Source: Bryobacterales bacterium (GTDB lineage Bacteria > Acidobacteriota > Terriglobia > Bryobacterales > Bryobacteraceae). Taken from it: a DNA stretch of 44,074 bases. Position 1 is the first letter of the stretch; the number at the start of each line of letters is the position of its first letter. Below are positions 1-8,729 of the stretch, one piece after another. The stretch spans positions 1 to 44,074 of the forward strand of contig CANFEY010000041.1 in assembly GCA_947446025.1 (NCBI GenBank). Direction: 5' to 3'. The notes beneath the pieces are model-generated. The model saw only the letters and a list, made by a program, of their open reading frames with translations. It was not told the origin of the DNA and searched no databases. The position numbers were made by a program, and so were the translations under genes.

Positions 1-95
1 CTGCGCCCTAAACGCTCGGCCTAACGGCCTCGCAGGGCTCCGCTCCGGCAGCGGTCCGCAGGGGGGAAGGAACTGGTTCAAGGAAGAAAAGAAAA

Positions 96-133
96 GGGAC
101 ACTTCTATCGAGGGAATTTGGGGGACATTTCTA
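96..133. repeat. Short direct repeat upstream of the first operon
   Basis: GGGACACTTCTA (96-107) recurs as GGGACATTTCTA (122-133), 11 of 12 identical and 26 bp apart. No gene is visible in 1-140. The stretch may be the remnant of a mobile-element end, but no transposase or inverted terminal pair is present in the window. Confidence 0.4.
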
Positions 134-140
134 AAGTGGG

Positions 141-1997
141 TTGACACTGCGACTTCCCCCCGCAGACACCGGCGGCCACTCCTGCTACCATAACCCCCCA
201 GGGGAGACCGCTACGAAAACTTCCAACGTCCGCAACCCTGATTACTTCCACCGCGTGGTGGACTGCCAGTGGGCTTGTCCGGCCCACACGAACGTGCCGC
301 ATTACATCCGGCTGATCGCGCAGGGCAAGTACACTGACGCCTACATGGTGAACCGGGAGTCCAATGTTTTCCCGGCGATCCTGGGGCGCACATGCGACCG
401 GCCTTGCGAGCCGGCTTGCCGCCGTGGGCGGCTGGAACCGAACCCCGTTGCGATCTGCCGGCTGAAGCGCGTCGCGGCGGATTTGAAGGGCGACATTTCG
501 CATCTGCTGCCGAAGCCTCCGGAGTTCTCAAACGGCAAGCGGGTCGCGTTGATCGGCGCGGGGCCGGCTTCACTCACGGTGGCGAATGATCTGCGGCCGC
601 TGGGCTACGAAGTCACGATCTTCGAGAAGCAAGCCAAGCCCGGCGGACTGATGCGGACAAATATTCCGTCCTTCCGATTGCCTGAAGCCGTGCTGGAAGA
701 AGAGGTCGGCGTGATTCTCGACATGGGGTGTGAGATTCACTACAACTCTCCGGTGACCAGCTTGCAATCGCTGCTCGCGCAGAACTACGACGCGGTGTTT
801 GTGGGCACGGGTGCGCCGCGCGGGAAGGAACTCGACCTGCCGGGGCGGAACGAGACGGATCGAATCCACATCGGCATCGATTGGCTGGAGTCCGTCGCGT
901 TCGGGCACATCGACAAGATCGGCGAGCGCGTGCTCATCATCGGCGTCGGCAACACCGCGATGGATTGTTGCCGGTCATCGCGGCGGCTCGGAGGCAAGGA
1001 GATTCGAGTCATGGCGCGGCGGCCGCGCGGATACTTCAAGGCGTCGCCGTGGGAACTCGAAGACGCCGAAGAAGAAGGCATCCACATCACCATCAACCAC
1101 GCCCCCAAGCGCTTCGTGGTCGAGGGCGGCGTGCTCAAAGGCATGGAGTTTGAGCGGCTCGAATGGGATGCGGACGCAAAGAAATCGACCGTGGTCGAGA
1201 CCGTGTTCATCCCCGCAGACGACGTGATCTTGGCGATCGGGCAAGAGAACGCGTTCCCTTGGATTGAGCGCGACCTCGGCATCGAGTTCGACAAGTGGGC
1301 CATGCCTGTCGTCAACACAGTCACCTTCCAATCCACGCGCAAGGAAGTCTTCTTCGGCGGCGACGCCGCCTTCGGACCGAAGAACATCATCTGGGCCGTG
1401 GCGCAGGGGCATCAAGCTGCGATTTCGATTCACCATCAATGCCAAGGGATCCCCGTCACCGACCGGCCTCCGGATGGGATGAACCTCATCACCCAGAAGA
1501 TGGGCTTGAGCGAGTGGAGCTACCACAACGACTACAATCCCGCCGCGCGCCAGAAGATGGTCCACGTGGATTTGGTCAAGCGCTTTGAGCAGCTCAATAT
1601 CGAGGTGGAACTCGGGTTCAGCGCGGAGCAGACCGCACGCGAAGTGCAGCGCTGCCTCAACTGCGACATCGAAACCGTTTTCGTGGAGAAGCGCTGCATT
1701 GAGTGCGACGCCTGCGTTGACGTTTGCCCCGTGCAGTGCCTGACCATCACCAAGGATGGCGACGAAGCCGATTTGCGAACGCGGCTGTCGGCACCTGCAA
1801 CCAATCCGGATCAAGCTCTGTACGCCTCGGAAGTTTTGCCGCAGACAGGGCGCGTGATGGTCAAAGACGAAGACGTCTGCGTCCATTGCGGGTTGTGCGC
1901 GGAACGCTGTCCTACCGCGGCGTGGGATATGCAGAAGTTCGATCTACTGAGTCCATATGCGGGAGCCAAATGCACGACGTCCTCCGTACACGCGTAA
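141..1997 (+). CDS. GltD-like FAD/NAD(P) oxidoreductase with C-terminal 2x[4Fe-4S] ferredoxin domain
   Basis: This is a flavoprotein of the glutamate synthase small-subunit type. The N-terminal Cys-rich iron-sulfur domain spans about residues 40-110 (CQWACP, CDRPCEPAC). An FAD Rossmann motif GAGPASL lies near residue 140, a second dinucleotide motif GVGNTAMD near 270, and the FAD-closing segment GGDAAFGP near 410. Two [4Fe-4S] ferredoxin motifs follow at the C-terminus (CIECDACVDVCP and CVHCGLCAERCP). The gene overlaps korA by 28 bp, so it probably moves electrons between the KorAB ferredoxin pool and NAD(P)H; this role is inferred from context. The start is uncertain. TTG at 141 is the only usual start codon upstream of the conserved region, but its first 24 residues look unlike the family. 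An ACG at 213 sits 6 nt after a GGGGAG ribosome binding site, exactly where homologues appear to begin. Confidence 0.88.
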   Translation: MTLRLPPADTGGHSCYHNPPGETATKTSNVRNPDYFHRVVDCQWACPAHTNVPHYIRLIAQGKYTDAYMVNRESNVFPAILGRTCDRPCEPACRRGRLEPNPVAICRLKRVAADLKGDISHLLPKPPEFSNGKRVALIGAGPASLTVANDLRPLGYEVTIFEKQAKPGGLMRTNIPSFRLPEAVLEEEVGVILDMGCEIHYNSPVTSLQSLLAQNYDAVFVGTGAPRGKELDLPGRNETDRIHIGIDWLESVAFGHIDKIGERVLIIGVGNTAMDCCRSSRRLGGKEIRVMARRPRGYFKASPWELEDAEEEGIHITINHAPKRFVVEGGVLKGMEFERLEWDADAKKSTVVETVFIPADDVILAIGQENAFPWIERDLGIEFDKWAMPVVNTVTFQSTRKEVFFGGDAAFGPKNIIWAVAQGHQAAISIHHQCQGIPVTDRPPDGMNLITQKMGLSEWSYHNDYNPAARQKMVHVDLVKRFEQLNIEVELGFSAEQTAREVQRCLNCDIETVFVEKRCIECDACVDVCPVQCLTITKDGDEADLRTRLSAPATNPDQALYASEVLPQTGRVMVKDEDVCVHCGLCAERCPTAAWDMQKFDLLSPYAGAKCTTSSVHA

Positions 1998-3772
1998 ATG
2001 ATTTCGCGGTGAAGCTTGCGAATGTGAATGGGACGGGTTCGGCTAGCGCGAACAGCCTGATCATGCAGGCCATCTTCCGCATGGGCATTCCCGTCACCGG
2101 CAAGAATCTCTTCCCGTCAAACATCCAGGGCCTGCCCACCTGGTATGAGATTCGCGTCAACCACGACGGCTACGGCGCGCGGGCCCTGGATTACGACTTG
2201 ATGGTGGCGATGAATGGGCAGACCTACAAGCAGGACGTGCAGGAAGTCCGTCCCGGTGGATATTTGATTTACGATTCCACATGGCCGCTAGACCCGTCAC
2301 TCATGCGCGAGGACATCATCATCTGGGGCATCCCGTTGGCGGAGATGTGCAACACGCATTTCGACGATCCACGCGCGCGGATTCTAATGAAGAACATTGC
2401 CTACGCCGGCGCGATGGTGGCAGCGCTGGATATAGACATGGGCGTCATCGAACAGATGCTCGACGAAAAGTTCGCCGGCAAGCAGGCGATGCGGGCATCG
2501 AACTTGCAGGCGCTGAAGCTCGGCTACGACTACGCGAAGGACAACTTCGAGTGCCCTCTGCCGTTCCGTCTGGAGAAGATGGACGCGAACGGTGACAAGG
2601 TGCTGATCGACGGCAACACCGCCACTGCCCTCGGGTGCTTGTACGCGGGCGCGACAGTGGCGGCTTGGTATCCAATCACTCCGGCAACTTCGGTGATGGA
2701 CGCATTCACATCGCTGTGCGCGGAGTTTCGCGTCGATAGGGAGACGGGCAAGAACAACTACCTCATACTGCAGGCCGAAGATGAGCTCGCCGCGATGGGA
2801 ATGGTCCTTGGGGCAACCTGGAACGGTGCCCGCTCGTTCACTTCTACCGCTGGACCTGGGATCTCCTTGATGAACGAGTTGATCGGCTTCGGGTATTACG
2901 CGGAGTTGCCGGCGGTACTTATCGATGTACAGCGGGTGGGCCCATCGACTGGCATGCCGACGCGGACCCAGCAGTCCGATCTGCTGCTGTGCGCCTACGC
3001 TTCACACGGCGACACGAAGCACATCCTGCTGTTCCCGGCGAATCCCAACGAGTGTTTCCACTTCGCCGTGAAGGCGTTCGACCTCGCGGATCAGTTTCAG
3101 ACGCCAGTGATCATGCTCAGCGATCTCGACATCGGCATGAATGACTGGGTTGTCCCTCGCATCCAGTGGGACGACAGCTACCGGCCCAATCGCGGGCGGG
3201 TGTTGACCAAAGAAGATCTCGACAATGGCCCGAAGTTCACGCGCTATTCACCGGAAGACGAAAACTTCGTGGCGGCCCGCACGCTGCCGGGTGTGAGCAC
3301 CAAGGGGTCGTATTTTACGCGCGGGTCGGGACACAACAAGTTCGGTGGCTATACGGAGACACCCTCCGAATATCAGGAAGTGATGGACCGCCTGAAGAAA
3401 AAGCACGCGGCGGCCGCCAAGTTCATTCCGGAGCCGGACATCCTCCGGCGCGAGGGGGCGGCATTCGGGGTGATCACGATGGGAGGGTGCAATCCGGCTT
3501 GCCTAGAGGCGCTGGAATTGCTCGAACGGCAGGGGACCCCGGCGGACTACATGCGATTGAAGGGGTTTCCCTTCTCCGATGTCGTGGAACAATTCCTAGC
3601 CGAACATGAGTTCTGTATCGTAGTGGAGCAGAGCCGCGATGCGCAGCTGAAGTCACTGCTGACGCTGGAGACGGCGGTTCCGAAAGAGAAACTGAAGAGT
3701 GTGTTGAGCTACAGCGGGTTCCCGCTGAGCGCGGCGCATGTGGTGAAGGGGATTCTCGAATGCCTTCGATAG
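1970..3772 (+). CDS. korA: 2-oxoacid:ferredoxin oxidoreductase, fused gamma-alpha subunit (KorA type)
   Basis: This is the large subunit of a 2-oxoacid:ferredoxin oxidoreductase, most likely acting on 2-oxoglutarate to give succinyl-CoA and reduced ferredoxin. The N-terminal gamma domain (about residues 8-190, with NVNGTGSASAN and SNIQGLPTWYEIR) is fused to the alpha domain, which carries YPITPATS, QAEDELAAMG, TSTAGPGISLM and VGPSTGMPTRTQQ. The chosen ATG at 1970 has GGGAG four bases upstream and gives 600 residues, normal for the fused form. The reading frame stays open upstream to 1724, but that part is out-of-frame translation of the flavoprotein gene. The start lies inside the preceding gene and the end overlaps korB by 13 bp, so the three genes are translationally coupled. 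Substrate specificity cannot be read from sequence alone. Confidence 0.92.
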   Translation: MHDVLRTRVNDFAVKLANVNGTGSASANSLIMQAIFRMGIPVTGKNLFPSNIQGLPTWYEIRVNHDGYGARALDYDLMVAMNGQTYKQDVQEVRPGGYLIYDSTWPLDPSLMREDIIIWGIPLAEMCNTHFDDPRARILMKNIAYAGAMVAALDIDMGVIEQMLDEKFAGKQAMRASNLQALKLGYDYAKDNFECPLPFRLEKMDANGDKVLIDGNTATALGCLYAGATVAAWYPITPATSVMDAFTSLCAEFRVDRETGKNNYLILQAEDELAAMGMVLGATWNGARSFTSTAGPGISLMNELIGFGYYAELPAVLIDVQRVGPSTGMPTRTQQSDLLLCAYASHGDTKHILLFPANPNECFHFAVKAFDLADQFQTPVIMLSDLDIGMNDWVVPRIQWDDSYRPNRGRVLTKEDLDNGPKFTRYSPEDENFVAARTLPGVSTKGSYFTRGSGHNKFGGYTETPSEYQEVMDRLKKKHAAAAKFIPEPDILRREGAAFGVITMGGCNPACLEALELLERQGTPADYMRLKGFPFSDVVEQFLAEHEFCIVVEQSRDAQLKSLLTLETAVPKEKLKSVLSYSGFPLSAAHVVKGILECLR

Positions 3773-4815
3773 CCAAACCGATTGCTAAGCACCCGACGTT
3801 GCAAAAGAACGCGCTGGGGTTGACGATTCGCGACTACGAAGGTTCGATGTCCACGTTATGCGCGGGCTGCGGGCATGACTCGGTAACGGCTGGCATCATT
3901 CGCGCGCTGTGGGAGCTTTCGACGCCCCCGCACCGTGTGGCCAAGCTTTCGGGAATTGGATGCTCGTCCAAGACTCCGACCTACTTCGTGGGCGGAGCGC
4001 ACGGATTCAACTCGGCCCACGGGCGCATGCCGGCGATCGCGGGCGGAGCTGTGGCCGCGAATCGGGATCTCACCTACATCGGCATCTCCGGCGACGGCGA
4101 TTCACTATCCATCGGACTCGGCCAATTGTGTCACGCCATCCGGCGCAATCTGCGCATGGTCTACGTCATCGAGAACAACGGAGTGTATGGGTTGACCAAG
4201 GGCCAGTTCTCCGCGTCATCCGACATCGGGTCAAAGAGCAAACGCGGTGAAGCGAACCTGATGGCGCCGATTGATCCGGTGTCGATGGCTCTTAGCATCG
4301 GTGCCACGTTCGTAGCCCGCAGCTTCTCAGGCGACAAAGAACAGCTGGTGCCCATCCTGAAGGCCGCGTTCTCGCACAAGGGTTTCGCGCTGATTGACGT
4401 AATTTCTCCGTGTGTGACCTTCAACGACCACAAGGGCTCGACCAAGAGCTACCTCTACACGCGGCAGCACGCGATGCGCGCCACGCAAACCGACTTCGTC
4501 CCGCCGCAGCACGAAATCTTGGCCGCCATCGGTACCAACGGCGCAACGGCAGTGACCATGCACGACGGCAGCGTGATTCAATTCAAGCAGGTCCCCAAAG
4601 GCTACGATCCGACCAACCGCGCCTCCGTCATGCGGTTCCTCGATGAACACCGCGCATCGAACCAGATCGTAACAGGGCTGCTGTACGTGGACCCGAACTC
4701 CTCGGACATTCATGAGATGAAGCAGACCTCGGAAACACCGCTCCGCGACTTGCCGTATGACGTGCTGTGCCCGGGCTCGGCGGCGCTGGAGAAGTTGCAG
4801 GAAGAGTATCGGTAG
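3760..4815 (+). CDS. korB: 2-oxoacid:ferredoxin oxidoreductase, beta (TPP-binding) subunit (KorB type)
   Basis: This is the thiamine-diphosphate subunit that works with KorA. CAGCGH near residue 31, a Cys in SGIGCSSK near 67 and a Cys in ISPCVTFND near 218 are the expected ligands of the [4Fe-4S] cluster. GDGDSLSIGLGQLCHA near 110 and ENNGVYGLTKGQ near 140 form the TPP/Mg site. The C-terminal 100 residues (TQTDFVPPQHE onward) are the usual KorB tail. At 351 residues it is slightly long for the family. Its ATG lies inside the last codons of korA (13 bp overlap). No partner epsilon/ferredoxin gene follows, so the ferredoxin domains of the upstream flavoprotein are the obvious electron outlet (inference). 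Confidence 0.93.
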   Translation: MPSIAKPIAKHPTLQKNALGLTIRDYEGSMSTLCAGCGHDSVTAGIIRALWELSTPPHRVAKLSGIGCSSKTPTYFVGGAHGFNSAHGRMPAIAGGAVAANRDLTYIGISGDGDSLSIGLGQLCHAIRRNLRMVYVIENNGVYGLTKGQFSASSDIGSKSKRGEANLMAPIDPVSMALSIGATFVARSFSGDKEQLVPILKAAFSHKGFALIDVISPCVTFNDHKGSTKSYLYTRQHAMRATQTDFVPPQHEILAAIGTNGATAVTMHDGSVIQFKQVPKGYDPTNRASVMRFLDEHRASNQIVTGLLYVDPNSSDIHEMKQTSETPLRDLPYDVLCPGSAALEKLQEEYR

Positions 4816-4849
4816 CCTGAAATCACGACTCTCGATTTTCAACATCCCC

Positions 4850-4905
4850 TTCATCCCCTTCATCTGTGGCCAAAGAAGTCTTGAATTGAAGGCCACAGAT
4901 GAAGG
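4850..4905. repeat. Intergenic hairpin carrying a dispersed repeat (copy 1)
   Basis: A perfect 15-bp inverted repeat (arms 4857-4871 and 4891-4905, beginning CCTTCATCTGTGGCC) encloses a 19-nt loop. The left part, 4850-4873, matches 26756-26779 at 23 of 24 positions. It lies between korB and the transhydrogenase gene. It could end korB transcription, although no T tract follows, or be a REP-like element. Confidence 0.75.
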
Positions 4906-4956
4906 ACTGTCCGCAGCACGCCGTGTACCTGCCCCACATGCGAACATAGTAGGTCG

Positions 4957-6243
4957 ATGGCGGACATTCACGAAATTGCATTTGAGATGGCGGTGTCCAG
5001 CGTGCGCTTCGGCTCGGGCGTCACGCGCGAAGTTGGCATGGATTTAGCGGACTTGGGCGCCAAGCGGGTCCTGGTGTTGACCGACCCGCTGCTGGCGACA
5101 ATGAACCCCGTCGCGGTGACGATGGAATCGTTGAGCGCTAACAGGATTGAGGCGGTGCTCTACTCGCGCGTGCGGGTGGAACCGACCGACGAATCCTTCC
5201 TCGATGCGATCGAGTTCGCGCGCGGCGGTGGCTTTGACGCATTCGTTGCGGTCGGCGGCGGCTCCACCATCGATACCGCAAAAGCCGTCAATCTTTATGT
5301 AACGTATCCGCCCGCCGATTTTCTAGATTATGTGAACCCTCCCATTGGGCGCGGCCTCCCGGTGCCTGGACCGTTGAAGCCGCTGATCGCGATTCCCACT
5401 ACTGCCGGCACCGGGAGCGAGACTACCGGCGTCGCGATTTTCGACTACGTGAAGATGCACGCGAAGACTGGAATCGCGCATCGCAGGTTGAAACCTACGC
5501 TAGGGCTGCTCGACCCGAAAAACACGCAGACCATGCCCACTCAAGTGGCTACCGCGAGCGGACTCGACATCTTGAGTCACGCGGTCGAATCGTACACTGC
5601 CCTGCCCTATTCCTCGCGCATGCTGCCGGAAAAGCCTCTGCTGCGGCCGGCATATCAAGGGTCGAATCCCATCAGTGACGTGTGGTCATTGCAGGCGCTG
5701 CGGATGGTCTCGCAATACTTGGTGCGAGCCGTGGAAGATCCCGGCGATGACGAGGCTCGGTCGGCGATGCTGCTCGCGGCATCGTACGCGGGTGTGGGGT
5801 TCGGGAATGCGGGCGTGCATCTTCCCCATGGGATGTCGTACCCGGTGTCGGGGCATGTGCGCGGGTACGTGACTCCGGGCTATCCGGCGGACCACGCCAT
5901 CGTACCGCATGGGATTTCCGTGATCTTGAACGCTCCGGCGGTGTTTCGCTTTACAGCCAGCGCCAGGCCGGACCGGCATTTGCAAGCCGCGGAGGCACTC
6001 GGCGTGGACGTCACTCGGGCACGCGGTGAAGACGCGGGAAGGATTCTCGCCGACCGCATCACGTGGTTCATGCAACGCTTGAAGGTGCCCAACGGGCTGC
6101 GCGCGGTGGGGTATACCTCGTCCGACATCCCAGCACTTGTGGAGGGGACGTTGCCGCAGCATCGGGTGACGAAGTTGTCTCCCAGGCCCGCGGGTCCTGA
6201 GGAATTGGCGATGATATTTGAGGAGGCGTTGATCGGATGGTAG
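4957..6243 (+). CDS. Iron-containing alcohol dehydrogenase, hydroxyacid-oxoacid transhydrogenase (ADHFE1) type
   Basis: This group III iron-dependent alcohol dehydrogenase resembles the HOT/ADHFE1 branch, which transfers hydride from 4-hydroxybutyrate to 2-oxoglutarate, giving succinic semialdehyde and D-2-hydroxyglutarate. VGGGSTIDTAK near residue 105 binds the nucleotide, and PTTAGTGSETT near 150 is diagnostic of the family. Likely metal ligands are D204, H208, H291 and H318 (motifs SGLDILSHAVE, LPHGMSYP, IVPHGISV). The long insert between H208 and H291, with CVF-free segment LLRPAYQGSNP, is typical of HOT rather than FucO. The length of 428 is normal. The stop overlaps the mmsA start by 7 bp. 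A CATAGT hexamer ends 6 nt before the ATG and no ribosome binding site is seen. Next to korAB, a 2-oxoglutarate-linked role is attractive. Confidence 0.88.
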   Translation: MADIHEIAFEMAVSSVRFGSGVTREVGMDLADLGAKRVLVLTDPLLATMNPVAVTMESLSANRIEAVLYSRVRVEPTDESFLDAIEFARGGGFDAFVAVGGGSTIDTAKAVNLYVTYPPADFLDYVNPPIGRGLPVPGPLKPLIAIPTTAGTGSETTGVAIFDYVKMHAKTGIAHRRLKPTLGLLDPKNTQTMPTQVATASGLDILSHAVESYTALPYSSRMLPEKPLLRPAYQGSNPISDVWSLQALRMVSQYLVRAVEDPGDDEARSAMLLAASYAGVGFGNAGVHLPHGMSYPVSGHVRGYVTPGYPADHAIVPHGISVILNAPAVFRFTASARPDRHLQAAEALGVDVTRARGEDAGRILADRITWFMQRLKVPNGLRAVGYTSSDIPALVEGTLPQHRVTKLSPRPAGPEELAMIFEEALIGW

Positions 6244-7691
6244 CGAGCGGAGTGAAGAGCGTTTCGTTCTACGTGAACGGCGAATGGACGAAACCGGCGG
6301 GGCGCGCGACGTTGCCGGTTCACAATCCGGCTACCGGCGAAGTGCTTGCTGAGGTCCCGCTGGCAACTGCGGCGGACGTGGATCACGCGGTGGAGACGGC
6401 GCACGCGGGCTACCTGAAGTGGCGCGACGTTCCGGTGGTGGATCGCGTGCAGGTGCTGTATCGCTACAAGACGCTGCTCGAAGCGCACCAGATGGACTTG
6501 GCGGCAATGCTGACGGCGGAGAACGGCAAGACGCTGGACGATGCGAAGGCCGAGGTGCGGCGCGGCATCCAGATGGTAGAGGTTGCCTGCGGCATGCCGT
6601 CGCTGATGATGGGCGATTCGCTGAATGATGTTGCGGCAGGTATTGATTGCAAGACGATTCGTCAACCGCTGGGCGTGAGCGTGGGTGTGACGCCGTTCAA
6701 TTTTCCGGCCATGGTTCCGATGTGGATGTATCCTTTTGCCATCGCGTGCGGCAATGCGTTCATTCTGAAGCCTAGCGAGCGTGTTCCGTTGACTCCTAGT
6801 TTCGCAGTCGATTTGTTGCACGAGGCAGGCCTGCCCGCGGGTGTGATGACACTGCTGCACGGCGACAAGATGGCAGTCGACACGATGCTGCATCATCCGC
6901 TGGTGCGGGCGGTGTCGTTCGTGGGATCAACGCCGGTAGCCAAGTACATCTACGCCAGCGCGGCTACAGAGGGCAAGCGCGTGCAAGCGCTAGGCGGGGC
7001 GAAGAATCATTTGGTCGTCATGCCAGACGCGGATGTTGCGAAGACGGTGGAAGCGATCATCGGGTCAGCGTTCGGCGCAGCCGGCGAACGCTGCTTGGCG
7101 GGCAGCGTGATGGTTCTGGTCCAGGGCGCGGAGCCTGTGCTGGACGCGCTGCTGGAACGGGTGCGCGGGATGGCTGTGGGCGATGGGTCGAAGGCGGGCA
7201 CTGAGATGGGTCCGCTGATCACCACGGAACATGCGGGCCGCGTGGCGGGGCATATTCAGCGTGGCATCTCCGAAGGCGCGGTGCCGCTCACGGATGGGCG
7301 AGGGCTGCGAAACTCGCTGGGCGGGCATTTTGTGGGACCAACGATCCTGGACCACGCCCACGCAGGCATGAGCATCGCGTGCGATGAAATTTTCGGACCG
7401 GTATTGACCGTGCTTCGGGTAGCGACTCTGGAGGACGCGATTCAGACGGTGAACACGTCTCGGTTCGGCAACGCATCGTCGATTTTCACGGGGAGCGGCG
7501 GCGCGGCCCGCGAATACACCTCGCGTGTGGAGGCCGGAATGGTGGGGGTCAATATCGGCGTGGCTGCACCCATGGCGTTCTTCCCGTTCGCCGGATGGAA
7601 GCAAAGTTTCTTCGGCGATCTGCACGCCCACGGCAAGGATGCGGTGGCGTTCTACACCGAGCAAAAGGTGATCATGAGCCGCTGGTTCTAA
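6237..7691 (+). CDS. mmsA: Methylmalonate-semialdehyde dehydrogenase (CoA-acylating)
   Basis: This is a CoA-dependent aldehyde dehydrogenase that converts methylmalonate or malonate semialdehyde to propionyl- or acetyl-CoA with NAD and release of CO2. It acts in valine, inositol and beta-alanine breakdown. Supporting features are PFNFPAMVPMWM near residue 155, the MmsA-specific LGGAKNH near 255 in place of the Glu general base of ordinary ALDHs, and the nucleophile C286 in FGAAGERCLAGS. The length of 484 residues fits. The ATG overlaps the stop of the transhydrogenase gene, indicating one operon. In this context it might also act on other semialdehydes, but the motif set is standard MmsA. Confidence 0.93.
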   Translation: MVASGVKSVSFYVNGEWTKPAGRATLPVHNPATGEVLAEVPLATAADVDHAVETAHAGYLKWRDVPVVDRVQVLYRYKTLLEAHQMDLAAMLTAENGKTLDDAKAEVRRGIQMVEVACGMPSLMMGDSLNDVAAGIDCKTIRQPLGVSVGVTPFNFPAMVPMWMYPFAIACGNAFILKPSERVPLTPSFAVDLLHEAGLPAGVMTLLHGDKMAVDTMLHHPLVRAVSFVGSTPVAKYIYASAATEGKRVQALGGAKNHLVVMPDADVAKTVEAIIGSAFGAAGERCLAGSVMVLVQGAEPVLDALLERVRGMAVGDGSKAGTEMGPLITTEHAGRVAGHIQRGISEGAVPLTDGRGLRNSLGGHFVGPTILDHAHAGMSIACDEIFGPVLTVLRVATLEDAIQTVNTSRFGNASSIFTGSGGAAREYTSRVEAGMVGVNIGVAAPMAFFPFAGWKQSFFGDLHAHGKDAVAFYTEQKVIMSRWF

Positions 7692-7710
7692 ATGGTGTCA
7701 GACACCATTT
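7690..7710. repeat. Perfect 21-bp palindrome at the mmsA stop codon
   Basis: AAATGGTGTC (7690-7699), one central A and GACACCATTT (7701-7710) form a perfect inverted repeat that overlaps the mmsA TAA. It ends 23 bp before the rmuC ATG. There is no U tract, so a simple intrinsic terminator is unlikely. An operator or a REP-like unit are the alternatives. Confidence 0.8.
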
Positions 7711-7733
7711 GCTGTGGCACACTGTAGGAGACG

Positions 7734-8729
7734 ATGACTCCCGCAACATTTTTGGCCGGATTTGTTCTTGCGCTGGGGCTGGGCGGATTTGCGGTTTGGC
7801 TGTGGTTCCGTTCGCAGGAAGCCACTCGCCCGCTGAGCGAATCCCTGGCGCGGCTGGAAGCGCAGATGCGGGAACTAGAGGCGCATCGGCAACACGCGCT
7901 GGGCGGCATCGACGCGCATCTTTCTTCGTTAAGCAAAGACACCGTCGCCTTGGCACAGGCGCTCCGAGGACCCAATTCGCGGGGGCGCTGGGGAGAGCTT
8001 ACGCTGAAGCGGGTGGCGGAGCTGGCGGGCATGGTCCCGCAGTGTGATTTCTTTGAGCAAGTCAGCGCTGACGGGCGGCGGCCCGATATGATTGTTCGAC
8101 TGCCGGGAGGCCGGGCGTTGCCGGTGGACGCGAAGGCTCCGCTGTCCGCCTACTTGGATGCAGAAGCGGCCCAGGATGCTCCCGCGCGTATTGCGGCGCT
8201 GGATAGACATGCGCAACAATTGTGGCGGCACGTGCAGGAACTTTCCGGGCGCGAGTATTGGGGACAATTTGATTCGGCACCAGAGCTGGTGGTTCTATTT
8301 CTTCCCGGAGAGCACTTCCTGAGCGCGGCGCTGGAGCGGCGGCCTGATCTTCTCGACGCGGCACTGGCGCGCAAGGTCCTGATCGCCACGCCTGTCACGC
8401 TGGTAAGCGTTCTGAAGGGCGTCGCCTTCGGGTGGCGCCAGGAGACGCTCAGTGCCAACGCGGAAGAACTGCGGCGCATTGCGGGTGAGTTCCACGAACG
8501 GATGCGGACCTTCAGCGAGGTCCACGTGGAGTCGGGCCGCAATTTGCAGCGCGCCTTGGAAGCCTACAACAAGTCGGTGGCATCGTGGGATTCGCGGCTC
8601 CTGCCGTCCTTGCGGCGCATGCGCGAGTTGGGCGTGGGCACCGCTCCGCCGGAGCCAATCGCAATTGACGTAACAGCGCGCGTGCCCAGGCCGGTGGACG
8701 ACGGGCCTCGCAACCAGACGGTGGTATGA
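7734..8729 (+). CDS. rmuC: DNA recombination protein RmuC
   Basis: This RmuC-family protein has a putative nuclease-like fold and limits recombination at inverted repeats. An N-terminal membrane segment (residues 4-26) is followed by a short coiled coil (about 30-75). The conserved core contains GRWGELTLKRV, FFEQVSADGRRPDMIVRLPGGRALPVDAKAP and YWGQFDSAPELVVLFLPGE, and LLIATPVTLVSVLKGV-like sequence lies near residue 220. At 331 residues it is shorter than E. coli RmuC because the coiled coil is reduced. AGGAG lies 3 nt before the ATG. The stop overlaps the proline dehydrogenase start (ATGA). Confidence 0.92.
   Translation: MTPATFLAGFVLALGLGGFAVWLWFRSQEATRPLSESLARLEAQMRELEAHRQHALGGIDAHLSSLSKDTVALAQALRGPNSRGRWGELTLKRVAELAGMVPQCDFFEQVSADGRRPDMIVRLPGGRALPVDAKAPLSAYLDAEAAQDAPARIAALDRHAQQLWRHVQELSGREYWGQFDSAPELVVLFLPGEHFLSAALERRPDLLDAALARKVLIATPVTLVSVLKGVAFGWRQETLSANAEELRRIAGEFHERMRTFSEVHVESGRNLQRALEAYNKSVASWDSRLLPSLRRMRELGVGTAPPEPIAIDVTARVPRPVDDGPRNQTVV

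Noticed and set aside
141-170. TTGACA at 141-146 as a -35 promoter element
   Set aside because: No TATAAT-like hexamer lies 16-18 bp downstream (the sequence is gacacc). The weak TACCAT at 186-191 is far too distant.
975-1886. 303-codon minus-strand open frame inside the flavoprotein gene
   Set aside because: It mirrors a strongly conserved plus-strand gene and its translation resembles no protein. Long antisense frames are expected in high-GC DNA.
5880-6896. 338-codon minus-strand open frame across the transhydrogenase and mmsA genes
   Set aside because: It spans two well-recognised genes and is His/Arg-rich, as expected for an antisense shadow.
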